From IMG/VR virus record IMGVR_UViG_3300031857_000135, positions 1 through 64,000 of that record: a stretch of 64,000 nt of DNA. One strand, written 5' to 3'. Under the pieces are notes generated by a model, which had not been told where the DNA came from, made no database searches, and was given only the letters and a program-made list of their open reading frames with translations. Both the position numbers and the translations under genes were made by a program. Positions 7,826 to 17,606 of the stretch are shown in pieces (position 1 is the stretch's first letter; each line of letters opens with the position of its first letter). The DNA comes from a virus.

Positions 7826-10800
7826 ATGTCTAACATGAACCCGCTCGAGAGTCACAAGCTGCTCGTTGCCAAGACAAAGGAGGCGATCTCTTCGCATTTC
7901 CCGATCGAAGGCAACAAGCACAAGCTCGAGCTAGTTCGCATTGAGATTGAAGATGAGTCGGACAAGGGCTCGGCTCAATTCAACCCGGCTAACTACAATA
8001 GTCAGATTGATGCCAGGCTAAATGATCGTACCTGGGGTCCAGATATTGTTGGTGTATTTAAGCTAACAGATAAGGCATCTGGAAAGGTACTTGATCAGCG
8101 CTCTCGTACTCTTGGAAAATTGCCGAAGGTCACCACGCGCTACAGCTACATCATCAACGGTAACGAGATGCAGCTGGATGGTGTGTTTCGGTTGAACCCA
8201 GGCGCTTACCACGCAGAGGCACAGAACGGAGACCTGCTTGCCAAGTGGAACGTCGCCGCTGGTAGCAAGGTCGGTTCGTTCGATATCTACATTGAGCGTA
8301 GAGATCCTAAGAAGCTGGGCTTGATGACGATGAGCATCAAGAGCAGTGGAACTTCTACAGTTGATATCCCGATCTACCCAGTCCTCAGAGCCCTCGGTGT
8401 CGAGGATGCTCAGATTCAACGTGCTCTTGGGGACAAGCTTTTTGAGGTAAATAGAGACAAGAGCAAGATTAGCGATATCTTAAAATTTCATAAGGCCATC
8501 GAAGGTAGGGGCGCCTCCGACTACAAAGAGCCTTCGGTTTCGGAGGCCGCGAAATTCGCGAAGCAGACTTTTGAGTCTGCAGAAGTTAGCCCTCAAACGA
8601 TGAAGTCGGCCTTTGGGAAGGAGTTTACCTCTATTACTGGAGAAGCACTTCTTCTATCTGCGAAGAAGCTCGTAGACATCAGCCGAGGAGATGTGCCCGA
8701 AGATGACCGGCAGTCCCTGTCAAACAAGCGGCTATACGGAATTGAAGACTTCGTCTCTGAAGAGCTTACACGCGGTAAGACAATTTACGCGCTAACTCGA
8801 AAGATTAGAAATAACGTAGATAGAAAGACCACGATTCAGGACATTATTCCTGCATCTGCCGCGGGGTACGGAGCTGCAATCCTGAAGCCTTTTAAGGCGG
8901 GGCAGTTGCCCACCCAGACAAATCCTCTTCAGTTTTTATCAAACCATACGAAGACGACGATTCTGGGAGCTGAGTTCGGTGGAATCAAAGGAGAGAACGT
9001 CAATCTCCTCCCCGACAAGATGATCAACCCGTCGCATCTCGGCCTTCTGGACCCACTTCAAACACCCGAGAGTCAGCAGACTGGTATTCATCTGCACATC
9101 CCTCTTGGTGCGCAGAAAGTGGGCCATGACCTTGTTGCGCAGGTAGTCAATGTTCGCACTGGAAAGATCGAGCGTAAGTCGGCTGCTGATCTCGAGCGCG
9201 CCGTAGTCGCCTATCCAGATCAGGTCAAGATTCAGAAGAACTCAGACGGCACTGTTAAAGTCACACCATTAGAATCCAATGTCATTGTCTACGATAATGA
9301 TCGTAATACCTCCAAGAGACCGTGGAAGGACGTAGATTACGTTCTTCCCTCTGCCAAGCTTCTTTTTGCAGCTAGCGCAAACCTGGTTCCGTTTGTCCAG
9401 AACGACAACGGAAACCGCGCGATGATGGCTACCAAGCATCAGGAGCAGGCTGTCGGCCTCAAGAACCGAGAGGCACCGCTGGTCCAAACTGCGGCAAGTG
9501 GAGGACTCGCGTATGAGGATCTAGTAGGCGGTACAGCCTCGATCTCCTCAAACGCAGACGGAGTAGTCAGCTCTGTGAATAAGGAGGAGATTGTTGTTTT
9601 AGGTACCGACAAAAAGAAGTATAGACATGCATTGTACAATAACTACCCTTTGAATGGGGCTAAGCATATGCTCCATTCTCAGCCGGTAGTAAAAGAGGGA
9701 GACAAGGTAAAGAAGGGTCAGCTCTTAGCAGACTCTAATTTCACTAAAAATGGTAAGCTCGCATTAGGCACGAATCTAAGAGTCGCGTATATTCCCTATC
9801 GCGGCTACAATTTCGAAGATGGTCTTGTGATCTCGGAGTCTGCGGCAGAGAAGTTGGTCTCGAGCCATCTTCATTCCGTAGAAGTAGAGATGCACCCGAA
9901 TGTAGTCGTCAATAAAAAGATGTGGCGTCAGTATGCCGGAATGGTCAAAGCGACGCCGGCAATTCTCCAGAAGCTCGATGATGACGGAATTGTGCGAGTT
10001 GGGCAGAAAATAGAGCCAGGCGATGTCCTAATCGCAAAACTTCAAAAGCAGTCCCTCTCCAAGGACACCGAAGATATTCGTAAGAGACTAAAGGGCGCGG
10101 TTCAGGATTACGTAGATTCTTCGGTGAAGTGGGATCACGAGTACGATGGAGTAGTTGCGCGAGTTGTAAACAACGGACGCAAGATTGCCGTCTTCATCAG
10201 AACTGAGCAGACGATGGAGGTCGGAGACAAGCTCTCTGGACGTCATGGTAACAAGGGAATTGTCACTAAAATTCTCCCCGACGATAAGATGCCCAAGGAC
10301 AAGAACGGGGAGCCAGTTCACATTCTTATGTCTCCTGCTGGCATTCCGTCCCGTATGAATCCGGGTCAGGTTCTTGAGACCGCTGCTGGAAAGATCGCAC
10401 TAAAAACGGGTAAGCCATTTGTAGTTAATAATTTCGATGCAGGTACAGACTATTCTCAGCTTGTAAAAGATGAACTAAAGAAGCACAAGATTTCAGATAC
10501 TGATGAGCTCTTCGATCCCGAGACTGGAGAGAGCTTAGGTCAGGTTTTGACTGGGATGCAGTACATCCTCAAGCTTGATCATCAGGCTGAAAAGAAGATT
10601 TCCGCGCGAGGTGGTGGTTTCGGCTACGCATACAAGACGACCGGAGAAGCCTCGCAGGGATCTGGACTTGGGGAAGGCGGTCAGCGTATCGGAGGCCTCG
10701 ATACCTACACGCTTCTTGCGCACGGAGCGAAACACAACCTCCGAGAGATGCAGACCTACAAGTCCGACCGAGAGCAGGCGGAAGATGTCTGGACTCGCAT

Positions 10801-13800
10801 CATGCGGGGAGAGCGTCCTCCCCCGCCCAAAGTTCCTCGCTCTATGGAACAGTTCACGCACTATATGCGCGCAATGGGAGTTTACACCGAAAGAAAGGGG
10901 CGCGAATACTCCCTTATGCCCATGACGGATAAGCAGACCAAGGCCCAAAGCTCTGGAGAGCTGGCATTTCCGGAGAGGACCCTCGCAGCCAAGGGATCAC
11001 TCACAAAGGAGGAGCGCGGAGGCCTTTTCGATCGAACCAAGACCGGCGGGCTTGAAGGGACCAAATGGTCACATATGGATCTGGGTATGCGGATCCCCAA
11101 TCCCGTCTTTGAGGAGCCCGTACGTTCTCTTCTCCGCATGCCTAAGCCGGAGTTCCAGAGACTTCTGACGGCTGAGGGAGCCGTGGGAAGGAAGTCTGGC
11201 TTCCAGGTAATCGAGGAGAAGCTTCGAGCCCTTGACGTGAAGAAGGAGCTAAAAATTGCCGAGAAGGAATTAGATGAGGCCAATGAGAACGAACTGAATG
11301 TCGCCTATAAGCGGGTTCGGTATCTCCGCGCATTGGATGAGCTGGGCATTAAGCCAGTAGATGCCTACACCAACGAAGTCTTGCCTGTACTACCTCCGAC
11401 CCTTCGAAGGGTGAGTATCGGATTTGACGGGACTCAGATCATTGATCCCGCTAACAAGATGTACGCGATTATTGGACAGATGGTAAAGCAGCACGAACAG
11501 GCAAAAAAGGAAAATTTACCGATTGGAGAGATTCAGAAGCTCCAGGCAGAGATTTACGCAACAACCAAAGCTCTCCGAGTCTCAGGCATGCAGATGGAGG
11601 GCAAGCAGGTCCCTTCATTAATGGACAAGCTCACAGGGTTGAAACAGCCCAAGGGCTCATTCTTCCAGTCAGGAGTTTTGGGTAAACGGCAGGATCTCTC
11701 AGGTCGCTCAGTCATTACACCAGATCCTGAGATGCCCCTTGATGAGGTCGGCGTTCCTCGCGAAATGCTGATGGAGATGTACAAGCCATTCGTCATCAAG
11801 GAGATGTGGAGAGGCATGGGCCGGGCGACATCTCCAGGTGATGCACGCCTGAAGATTAAACAAAATCACCCTGCTGCCAACGAAGCCCTCGAACGAGTTG
11901 TCCGTGATCGTCCAGTAATGATGAAGCGGGATCCAGCGCTTCACATGTTCTCGATTATGGCCTTTAAGCCCAGAATCATTGAAGGGAAGTCAATCAAGAT
12001 CCATCCTCTAGTGACCGGAGGTTTTAACGCAGACTTTGACGGCGACACGATGGCTATGTACGTCCCCATTACGGAGGGGGCTGTACAAGAAGCCAAAGCG
12101 ATGATGCCGTCGAAGAATCTGTTTTCTCCGACTAGTGGCGGTCTGATGACTACTCCAAGTCAGGATTCTGTACTTGGTATTTACCAGGCAACTGAGTGGG
12201 GCAAGAAGGTTTCGGGCAGCTTTACTGTAGATGAAGCCATCAAGCAGCTTAAAGCTGGGAAGCTCAAGTCATACGATGTGATCTCGGTCGTCGGCATGAA
12301 TAAGCCTACTACTGCGGGTCGTTTGATGATTAACAATACTCTTCCAACAGAGTTTAAGAATGATGAAGATCTTCTTTACAACCCAGAATTTAGAATGGCT
12401 AAGGGCGGCATGAAGCGATTTGCTACCCGCATTGCTCGAGCACAGCCAGAAGAGTTTGCGAAGATGATCGACGACTGGAAAACCATTGGTTTCCAGCTCG
12501 CGTTTAAAAATGGTTCAAGCGTAAAGGTTAATGACTTCCACGATGGGTTTAAGCTGCGGGATCAAGTACTAAAGAAGTACAAGACAGAAGAGAACAAGAT
12601 TCTCAGCGGTCCTGGCTCTCGTGCAATTAAGAATGAAAAAATAGTGTCTTTGTATCAGAAAGCACAGAAAGAACTGAAGCAGGTTGGAGAGACGAAATAT
12701 AATGCCTCAAAAGATAACGGCATGTGGGAGTGGGCACGTTCTGGAGCTAAGGGAGATTGGAACCAGTTCGGTCAGATGGTGATGGGCCCAATGCTGGTCC
12801 AGGATCCGATGAACAAGACGGTTCCTTTTGCCATCACCAAGTCCTTTGGTGAGGGACTTCCGGTATCGCAGTACTACACCGCACTTCATGGAGCCCGGAA
12901 GGGCACCATTGATCGCGCATCAGCGACGGCAAAGCCAGGTGCGCTGACCAAGGAGCTTATTAACACTGTTATTGACAACACCATTAAGTCAAGAGACTGC
13001 GGCACTAACCGCGGGGCTCTTCTCTCTGCAATGGAGTCGGACATTGAAGGCCGCTTCCTCGCTGGAGAAGTTCCGCTGAAGGACGGACCTACTCTTGCGA
13101 AGGGAACTCTAATTACGCCTCAGATTAGATCAAAAATTAAAAATGACGGCCCAAGAAAGGTTCTTGTTCGTTCTACTCTGTACTGCAATGAGACGAAGGG
13201 GATCTGCGCTACTTGCTACGGACTGAGTGAGCGAGGGGCCTTGTATCCGGTGGGTACGAACGTCGGAATCATTGCAGGACACGCGCTGGGTGAGCCCATT
13301 ACCCAGATGCAGATGAGAACGTTCCACACCGGCGGTGTTGGCGGGACTAGTGGAGTCAGCGATTATTACACTGCAGCAGAAGACCTCTTCAAAGTACCTC
13401 AAAAGCTCAAGGGCGCAGCCACACTAGCTACCGTGAGCGGGAAGATCGAAAAGATCGAATCAGATCCCCTTGGCGGTAAAATTGTAACTATTGACGGAAG
13501 GAAGCACGTCGTACCATTTACAACGCCTCTTCTCTCCAGCATTCGTGTCGGTGCTGAAGTAGAGAAGACAGACGCGCTATCTGAGGGTCGCAAAAACCCG
13601 CACGATATTCTAAGTATCACAAACAACATGTCAGCGGTCCGCATGCACTTGTCGGATTCTTTGAACGAGCTTTACACAGAGACAACGGGAAATGAACGTA
13701 GAAGAAATATTGAGACCGTTATCCGCGCGATGACGGATCTCACGAGAATTGATGATCCCGGAGATGACACCACATACCTACGAGGTCAGTTAGTTCCATT

Positions 13801-14179
13801 GTCTGAGATCGAGCTGAAGAACAAAGAACTCCGTGCTATGAGTAAGCGCGAGATTAAGCACTCGCCCCAGCTCAAGGCCATGAACAAGATGCCGCTTGCT
13901 GCCCAGGAAGACTGGATGGCGCGCCTAAACTTCCAGCGCCTTCAAGAGACGTACACTGAAGGTGCCGCGCAGAACTGGAAGTCTGATATTCACGGTCATC
14001 CCATTGCGGGTATCGCACACGGCGCAGAGTTCGGTCTCGAGCCTCCTGGCAGTCAGCCTTTACCCGCTGCTCCAAAAATCACGGATCGCGTGGTAAACAT
14101 CCCGAAGGTTGTACCTCCGGGGAATCCAAAACCAACCCTTCCGTCTCAGAACAAGCCCGGCTTCTTCTCTTTCCTGTGA
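7826..14179 (+). CDS. Fused beta-beta' multisubunit-type DNA-directed RNA polymerase
   Basis: One 2117-residue chain holding both catalytic halves of a cellular-type RNA polymerase. Beta part (about 1-1030): IINGNEMQLDGVFR near 110, YNFEDGLVISESA near 660, GDKLSGRHGNKGIV near 800, and a C-terminus with GGQRIGGLDTYTLLAHGA. Beta' part (about 1035 on): GKRQDLSGRSVI near 1290, the catalytic NADFDGDTM near 1400, bridge-helix GARKGTIDRA near 1690, the second zinc site (DCGTNRG plus CNETKGICATC), and trigger-loop MRTFHTGG near 1830. The N-terminal beta' zinc ribbon is missing. ATG 7826 has GGAG 7 bases upstream, which favours it over 7802. It lies between portal and virion genes; virion packaging is inferred. 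No alpha or sigma gene is visible nearby. Confidence 0.95.
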   Translation: MSNMNPLESHKLLVAKTKEAISSHFPIEGNKHKLELVRIEIEDESDKGSAQFNPANYNSQIDARLNDRTWGPDIVGVFKLTDKASGKVLDQRSRTLGKLPKVTTRYSYIINGNEMQLDGVFRLNPGAYHAEAQNGDLLAKWNVAAGSKVGSFDIYIERRDPKKLGLMTMSIKSSGTSTVDIPIYPVLRALGVEDAQIQRALGDKLFEVNRDKSKISDILKFHKAIEGRGASDYKEPSVSEAAKFAKQTFESAEVSPQTMKSAFGKEFTSITGEALLLSAKKLVDISRGDVPEDDRQSLSNKRLYGIEDFVSEELTRGKTIYALTRKIRNNVDRKTTIQDIIPASAAGYGAAILKPFKAGQLPTQTNPLQFLSNHTKTTILGAEFGGIKGENVNLLPDKMINPSHLGLLDPLQTPESQQTGIHLHIPLGAQKVGHDLVAQVVNVRTGKIERKSAADLERAVVAYPDQVKIQKNSDGTVKVTPLESNVIVYDNDRNTSKRPWKDVDYVLPSAKLLFAASANLVPFVQNDNGNRAMMATKHQEQAVGLKNREAPLVQTAASGGLAYEDLVGGTASISSNADGVVSSVNKEEIVVLGTDKKKYRHALYNNYPLNGAKHMLHSQPVVKEGDKVKKGQLLADSNFTKNGKLALGTNLRVAYIPYRGYNFEDGLVISESAAEKLVSSHLHSVEVEMHPNVVVNKKMWRQYAGMVKATPAILQKLDDDGIVRVGQKIEPGDVLIAKLQKQSLSKDTEDIRKRLKGAVQDYVDSSVKWDHEYDGVVARVVNNGRKIAVFIRTEQTMEVGDKLSGRHGNKGIVTKILPDDKMPKDKNGEPVHILMSPAGIPSRMNPGQVLETAAGKIALKTGKPFVVNNFDAGTDYSQLVKDELKKHKISDTDELFDPETGESLGQVLTGMQYILKLDHQAEKKISARGGGFGYAYKTTGEASQGSGLGEGGQRIGGLDTYTLLAHGAKHNLREMQTYKSDREQAEDVWTRIMRGERPPPPKVPRSMEQFTHYMRAMGVYTERKGREYSLMPMTDKQTKAQSSGELAFPERTLAAKGSLTKEERGGLFDRTKTGGLEGTKWSHMDLGMRIPNPVFEEPVRSLLRMPKPEFQRLLTAEGAVGRKSGFQVIEEKLRALDVKKELKIAEKELDEANENELNVAYKRVRYLRALDELGIKPVDAYTNEVLPVLPPTLRRVSIGFDGTQIIDPANKMYAIIGQMVKQHEQAKKENLPIGEIQKLQAEIYATTKALRVSGMQMEGKQVPSLMDKLTGLKQPKGSFFQSGVLGKRQDLSGRSVITPDPEMPLDEVGVPREMLMEMYKPFVIKEMWRGMGRATSPGDARLKIKQNHPAANEALERVVRDRPVMMKRDPALHMFSIMAFKPRIIEGKSIKIHPLVTGGFNADFDGDTMAMYVPITEGAVQEAKAMMPSKNLFSPTSGGLMTTPSQDSVLGIYQATEWGKKVSGSFTVDEAIKQLKAGKLKSYDVISVVGMNKPTTAGRLMINNTLPTEFKNDEDLLYNPEFRMAKGGMKRFATRIARAQPEEFAKMIDDWKTIGFQLAFKNGSSVKVNDFHDGFKLRDQVLKKYKTEENKILSGPGSRAIKNEKIVSLYQKAQKELKQVGETKYNASKDNGMWEWARSGAKGDWNQFGQMVMGPMLVQDPMNKTVPFAITKSFGEGLPVSQYYTALHGARKGTIDRASATAKPGALTKELINTVIDNTIKSRDCGTNRGALLSAMESDIEGRFLAGEVPLKDGPTLAKGTLITPQIRSKIKNDGPRKVLVRSTLYCNETKGICATCYGLSERGALYPVGTNVGIIAGHALGEPITQMQMRTFHTGGVGGTSGVSDYYTAAEDLFKVPQKLKGAATLATVSGKIEKIESDPLGGKIVTIDGRKHVVPFTTPLLSSIRVGAEVEKTDALSEGRKNPHDILSITNNMSAVRMHLSDSLNELYTETTGNERRRNIETVIRAMTDLTRIDDPGDDTTYLRGQLVPLSEIELKNKELRAMSKREIKHSPQLKAMNKMPLAAQEDWMARLNFQRLQETYTEGAAQNWKSDIHGHPIAGIAHGAEFGLEPPGSQPLPAAPKITDRVVNIPKVVPPGNPKPTLPSQNKPGFFSFL

Positions 14180-14186
14180 GGTTCCC

Positions 14187-14591
14187 ATGAACAAACTCGC
14201 GGCATACCAATACCTTATTGACAATCATCCTCTTTGGGAAAACGATTCGTTAGATAAACAGGCAGGTCTAATCTCTAATCTCACTAGCGGTTTAGGGAAG
14301 AGTATTGCGTTATCTCCAGTTAAATCATTCGGTACAGGGCTGTCTCGTGCAGCAAAGGGGTCCCTCTCAGACCTTAGACGGACTGGAGCCACACGGCGAT
14401 CCTTTCTCGGTCTCGGAGGCGATAAGCTAACAAACAAGGCCGGACTTGGTGATACCTTAAAATTCTACGGATCTCGTGCTGCAGACAGTACAGGTCAGTT
14501 TATTGCTAATAATCCCGGTGCTGCGACAGCTATCGGTGTTGGTGGGCTAGGAGCTGCCGGATTAGGTACGGGCTACATGCTAACGAGGTAA
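14187..14591 (+). CDS. Small virion-like protein with HPLW N-terminal tag and glycine-zipper C-terminus
   Basis: 134 residues from the ATG at 14187 (GAGG 5 bases upstream), 7 bp after the polymerase stop. The N-terminus MNKLAAYQYLIDNHPLW is shared almost word for word with the proteins at 50138-50509 and 50572-50919. DKQAG follows at about 28-32. The body is basic. The C-terminus is a Gly/Ala hydrophobic segment (IGVGGLGAAGLGTGYMLTR) that could cross a membrane. The layout of tag, basic body and zipper suggests a packaged or ejected protein; no family is recognised. Confidence 0.6.
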   Translation: MNKLAAYQYLIDNHPLWENDSLDKQAGLISNLTSGLGKSIALSPVKSFGTGLSRAAKGSLSDLRRTGATRRSFLGLGGDKLTNKAGLGDTLKFYGSRAADSTGQFIANNPGAATAIGVGGLGAAGLGTGYMLTR

Positions 14592-14594
14592 TTA

Positions 14595-15662
14595 GTGTCA
14601 AGTAAAAGTTTACGACCAGTAAAGTCCTCTATTTTCCAGGGGCGCATCGTTGCAGTTGACGGTGCGCGCTGGACTTGTTCGGTATCGTGCGAAGCAATTA
14701 AAAGGTCATTTGCTGAAGTTGCAATTCCCTCGCTCTACGCATCAATGTCGGGAGAGGGAATTCATTACATGCCCGAAATAGGTACTATTTGCTATGTATG
14801 CGTTCCTTCTGATGAAGGAATTCCGTTCTTACTAATGTCTGCCCCCTCCGTGTCCTCTTCATCCAAAGACGGACAGCCAGGGTCGTTTCATTCTAATAGA
14901 CCCTATTTAAATCCTGGAGATATGGTTGTTCTTACAAAGGATGGAAATGGATTTATTGCTCGTAGAGGTGGCGTTACTGAGTTTAGGGGGTCCGCACTAT
15001 CAAGAATAGTTACTAATCCTTTTACAAATCAAATTGCTGCTTTTGCAGAAAACTGGAAGGTAGAGACCTTTGGCGGGACTTCCGAGTGGAGTACAAACTT
15101 TCGGGAAGAGAGCTCCTATGGGGAGCTGACATGCTCTCTCGAGACGACTGTTAGGGAGTTTGTTAGCTCTCCAAGTTGGTCGGTCAGGACGATCGAGGGT
15201 GCCACTGATATCCGAGTAGAGCTAGACGGCCCTGTTCCTGCTCCGCCTCTTGTAGACACTCCCGTAACCCTGAATGTCGAAGGACCTCTTGGAACAATAA
15301 TTCCATCTATCGTAACTATAAAAAAACCGGCAACACTCGATAGTGCGCAGGCTGTCTTAGTCGTTCAAGTCAATTCTGATGAGACCCTGCCGCTACCCGT
15401 ACCTTCGGCAAGTCTCGCAGTTTCCCGAGCGGGCGATGCGCTGATTACAACTGCGGGTAAGATACGTGTCGTTCAAGAGGTAGATGTTGGCGCTGCCAAG
15501 TCGGTGTTACTCGGCACTGACTTTTTGAGTAGACTCTCTGGAGTTCTGGAGGAGATCGTAGAGATCGCCTCTACATCAGGAAGTCCTACTCCAGAGACCG
15601 CTGCTCTCATTGCTGAGATAGCATCCGGTATTCATCTCTCGAAAACTCTCGAAGTCGAGTAG
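14595..15662 (+). CDS. Putative baseplate or spike protein with N-terminal OB-fold
   Basis: 355 residues starting at a GTG 4 bp after the preceding gene (AGG in the terminal bases of that gene serves as ribosome site). Residues about 12-85 read like the OB-fold of phage baseplate spike proteins (gp5/gpV type): GRIVAVDG, a conserved strand set, then MPEIGTICYVCVPSDEGIPFLLM. A beta-rich region with GDMVVLTKDG and Gly-rich turns follows, then a helical C-terminus. Such proteins sit at the tail tip and help pierce the cell envelope. The family match is by pattern only, and a head-tail role is possible. Confidence 0.5.
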   Translation: MSSKSLRPVKSSIFQGRIVAVDGARWTCSVSCEAIKRSFAEVAIPSLYASMSGEGIHYMPEIGTICYVCVPSDEGIPFLLMSAPSVSSSSKDGQPGSFHSNRPYLNPGDMVVLTKDGNGFIARRGGVTEFRGSALSRIVTNPFTNQIAAFAENWKVETFGGTSEWSTNFREESSYGELTCSLETTVREFVSSPSWSVRTIEGATDIRVELDGPVPAPPLVDTPVTLNVEGPLGTIIPSIVTIKKPATLDSAQAVLVVQVNSDETLPLPVPSASLAVSRAGDALITTAGKIRVVQEVDVGAAKSVLLGTDFLSRLSGVLEEIVEIASTSGSPTPETAALIAEIASGIHLSKTLEVE

Positions 15663-15665
15663 CCC

Positions 15666-16568
15666 ATGTCCAGCTCTCTATTTCTAAAGCCAGTCGATCC
15701 TCATAGCTTCTTCGAGAAGCAGGCATCCATCGCTAAGATGCCTGATGACGATACCAAGTGGCCTGCGCAGGTTCTTAGCAGCCTACATCAGCAGCTGCCT
15801 TTCTTGTCTCAGTATGAGATTGATCTGGACATGCAGAGAATTGAGCCCGAGGCCGGGTTTGCGTTCGGTCACGCCCTCCTGATGGCGAAGAACGACCCCA
15901 CAGCGGCAACGGCATCAAAGAACCCTCAGAACATGGTTCGTATCCCGATCATTGTTGCTGATCGCCTTCTACAACCCTTTCATACTTTTGAGCTGGCTGG
16001 AAATGTCTACCCACTTACCGCAGAGCGAATTGAATCGGCGCTCTTGAATCCGTCGATGTTCCAGGGGCCTGCGGATCAGCCCCAGCGACAGAAGTCTCTC
16101 ATTGATCAGATGTACCCACCGTACCAGCAGCGGCAGGGCTTTGGTCGCGTGGTCGGTGATGGTGCCTCTTCAATGGGCATCAATAAGCTTAGTTCTGCCT
16201 TTATTTCACAGTATGGAAGAGTAGTAACAAAGCTTGCTGGAATGACATTATCCTTCTCCGCGGGATCTAAACTCCCTGCGTCTGTGGTTCTCAAGAATTC
16301 TAAAGTTAAACTGCCGGGTGGCACCAGTCCTCAAAGTTTTTCGTTCTACCAGATGGGAAATAGCAAATTTGTAATGGCTGTCCCAGCGTCTATTGGATCA
16401 AAATTAGAATCTACTAAAGATCAATCTGATATTCGTAAAATTATTGCACCTTTAATGAGAGAAGAACTGACCGCTGGTCGCTCTGGAAGAGGATCACAGG
16501 GCATGCTGCTTCTCTTTACTAAGAAGCCTGATGGAAGTTACGCGCACGTCCCCCCTCCGTCGATCTGA
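15666..16568 (+). CDS. Putative virion protein (300 residues)
   Basis: Begins MSSSLFLKPVDPHSFFEKQASIAKM, with the K-x-A-S motif (KQAS) at about 18-21, so the mature protein may start after it. The middle has a conserved-looking segment (ALLMAKNDPT...VRIPIIVADRLLQPF) and a Tyr/Pro/Gln-rich stretch (MYPPYQQRQGFGR). A second motif, KLAG, lies near 185. It is cotranscribed with the spike candidate and the zinc-module protein that follows. The same PIIVADRL-type region seems functionally paired with the 501-residue protein at 17607. No established family is recognised. Confidence 0.55.
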   Translation: MSSSLFLKPVDPHSFFEKQASIAKMPDDDTKWPAQVLSSLHQQLPFLSQYEIDLDMQRIEPEAGFAFGHALLMAKNDPTAATASKNPQNMVRIPIIVADRLLQPFHTFELAGNVYPLTAERIESALLNPSMFQGPADQPQRQKSLIDQMYPPYQQRQGFGRVVGDGASSMGINKLSSAFISQYGRVVTKLAGMTLSFSAGSKLPASVVLKNSKVKLPGGTSPQSFSFYQMGNSKFVMAVPASIGSKLESTKDQSDIRKIIAPLMREELTAGRSGRGSQGMLLLFTKKPDGSYAHVPPPSI

Positions 16569-16575
16569 GGTTCAT

Positions 16576-17598
16576 ATGCTCCCCTTTTGGCCCAAGATGG
16601 CTGGGGTTGAAGATGCCCCTAACTATCGCCCAACCGCAGGAGATGATCGGTGCGAAAATTGCGCATACTACCGGGCGCTCAATAATGGCGCTGGGTATTG
16701 TGAGCGTTTTTCATTTGAGTGCGAACCTCAGAGTGTCTGCGATGACTTCGTACGTGCCGGGCAGTCTAAGATGTCATCTGCCCCTGCAAGTACCCTCGAC
16801 AGACTAAAAGCCTTTGCAGCCAATCCCGTTACAAGATCTGTAGGAATAAACACAGCTATCGGCTCTGCAGCCGGAGCTGGTATTGGTGCTGTCGGTTCCG
16901 GTGAGGATGCTGGAAGTTCTGCAGCAACCGGAGCACTGGCAGGTGGACTGGCTGGAACTGGAATCGGAACTCTCGGCCCTCTAATGAGGGCCGGAAAGAT
17001 CTCAAAGCAGTTTGGTCCCAAGATGGATGAAGCAATAAAGTCTTTTGATAAGAAAGCACCAAGAAGAACCCTTAAATACGATTTTGATGATTACTTGGTT
17101 AAGAACCGAACAGCAAGAACAAATCAACAAATCTCCGATCAGTACATGACGATGCGTAATAATCGAAAGAGCTTGTCTGAGGTAGAGAAAAATCTAAAAA
17201 TGGTAAATAGTCGTCTTCAGCAGACAGGTCCCAATCCCCAACTGCAGAATGCACAAAAAGCCCTGCAAGATGCAAGAGATCAGCTTGTAAATGCTGAGAA
17301 GTTGATAAAGACTGATATTGAAAAATTGCGAAACCAAAGACTTGATATTGATCGTATGAAGATAACGAGTGAGCAGGGTAGAAAGAATACTCTGGCACGG
17401 GTAGCCGAAGAACGAAAGGCATTAGAAGAGCAAAAGAAGAAAGGGGTTGTATACGATCCGAAGGATTTAGCTAAGGCGAGTCCTTTGGAAGCAGCGGCAG
17501 TCCCCGGATTATCGGCCCTTGTGGGTGGTGGGCTAGGCTTTGGCGTATCACACGATGCTAAAGAACAGGAACGCTTCCGCCGGTCGCGGCAGGGCTGA
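16576..17598 (+). CDS. Virion-like protein: Cys4 module, glycine zipper, coiled coil
   Basis: 340 residues. The start at 16576 is chosen for the GAGG upstream and because it places the Cys module at the N-terminus: CENCAYY...GYCERFSFECEP...VCDDF (about 26-61). This resembles small Cys4 domains found on phage head proteins. Next comes a strongly Gly/Ala-rich membrane-like stretch (about 95-145, GAGIGAVGSG...ALAGGLAGTGIG), then a long charged coiled coil (about 180-300), then another Gly-rich hydrophobic C-terminus. This mosaic fits an internal or ejected protein rather than an enzyme; the role is inferred from layout and context. Confidence 0.55.
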   Translation: MLPFWPKMAGVEDAPNYRPTAGDDRCENCAYYRALNNGAGYCERFSFECEPQSVCDDFVRAGQSKMSSAPASTLDRLKAFAANPVTRSVGINTAIGSAAGAGIGAVGSGEDAGSSAATGALAGGLAGTGIGTLGPLMRAGKISKQFGPKMDEAIKSFDKKAPRRTLKYDFDDYLVKNRTARTNQQISDQYMTMRNNRKSLSEVEKNLKMVNSRLQQTGPNPQLQNAQKALQDARDQLVNAEKLIKTDIEKLRNQRLDIDRMKITSEQGRKNTLARVAEERKALEEQKKKGVVYDPKDLAKASPLEAAAVPGLSALVGGGLGFGVSHDAKEQERFRRSRQG

Positions 17599-17606
17599 GG
17601 TATCCG

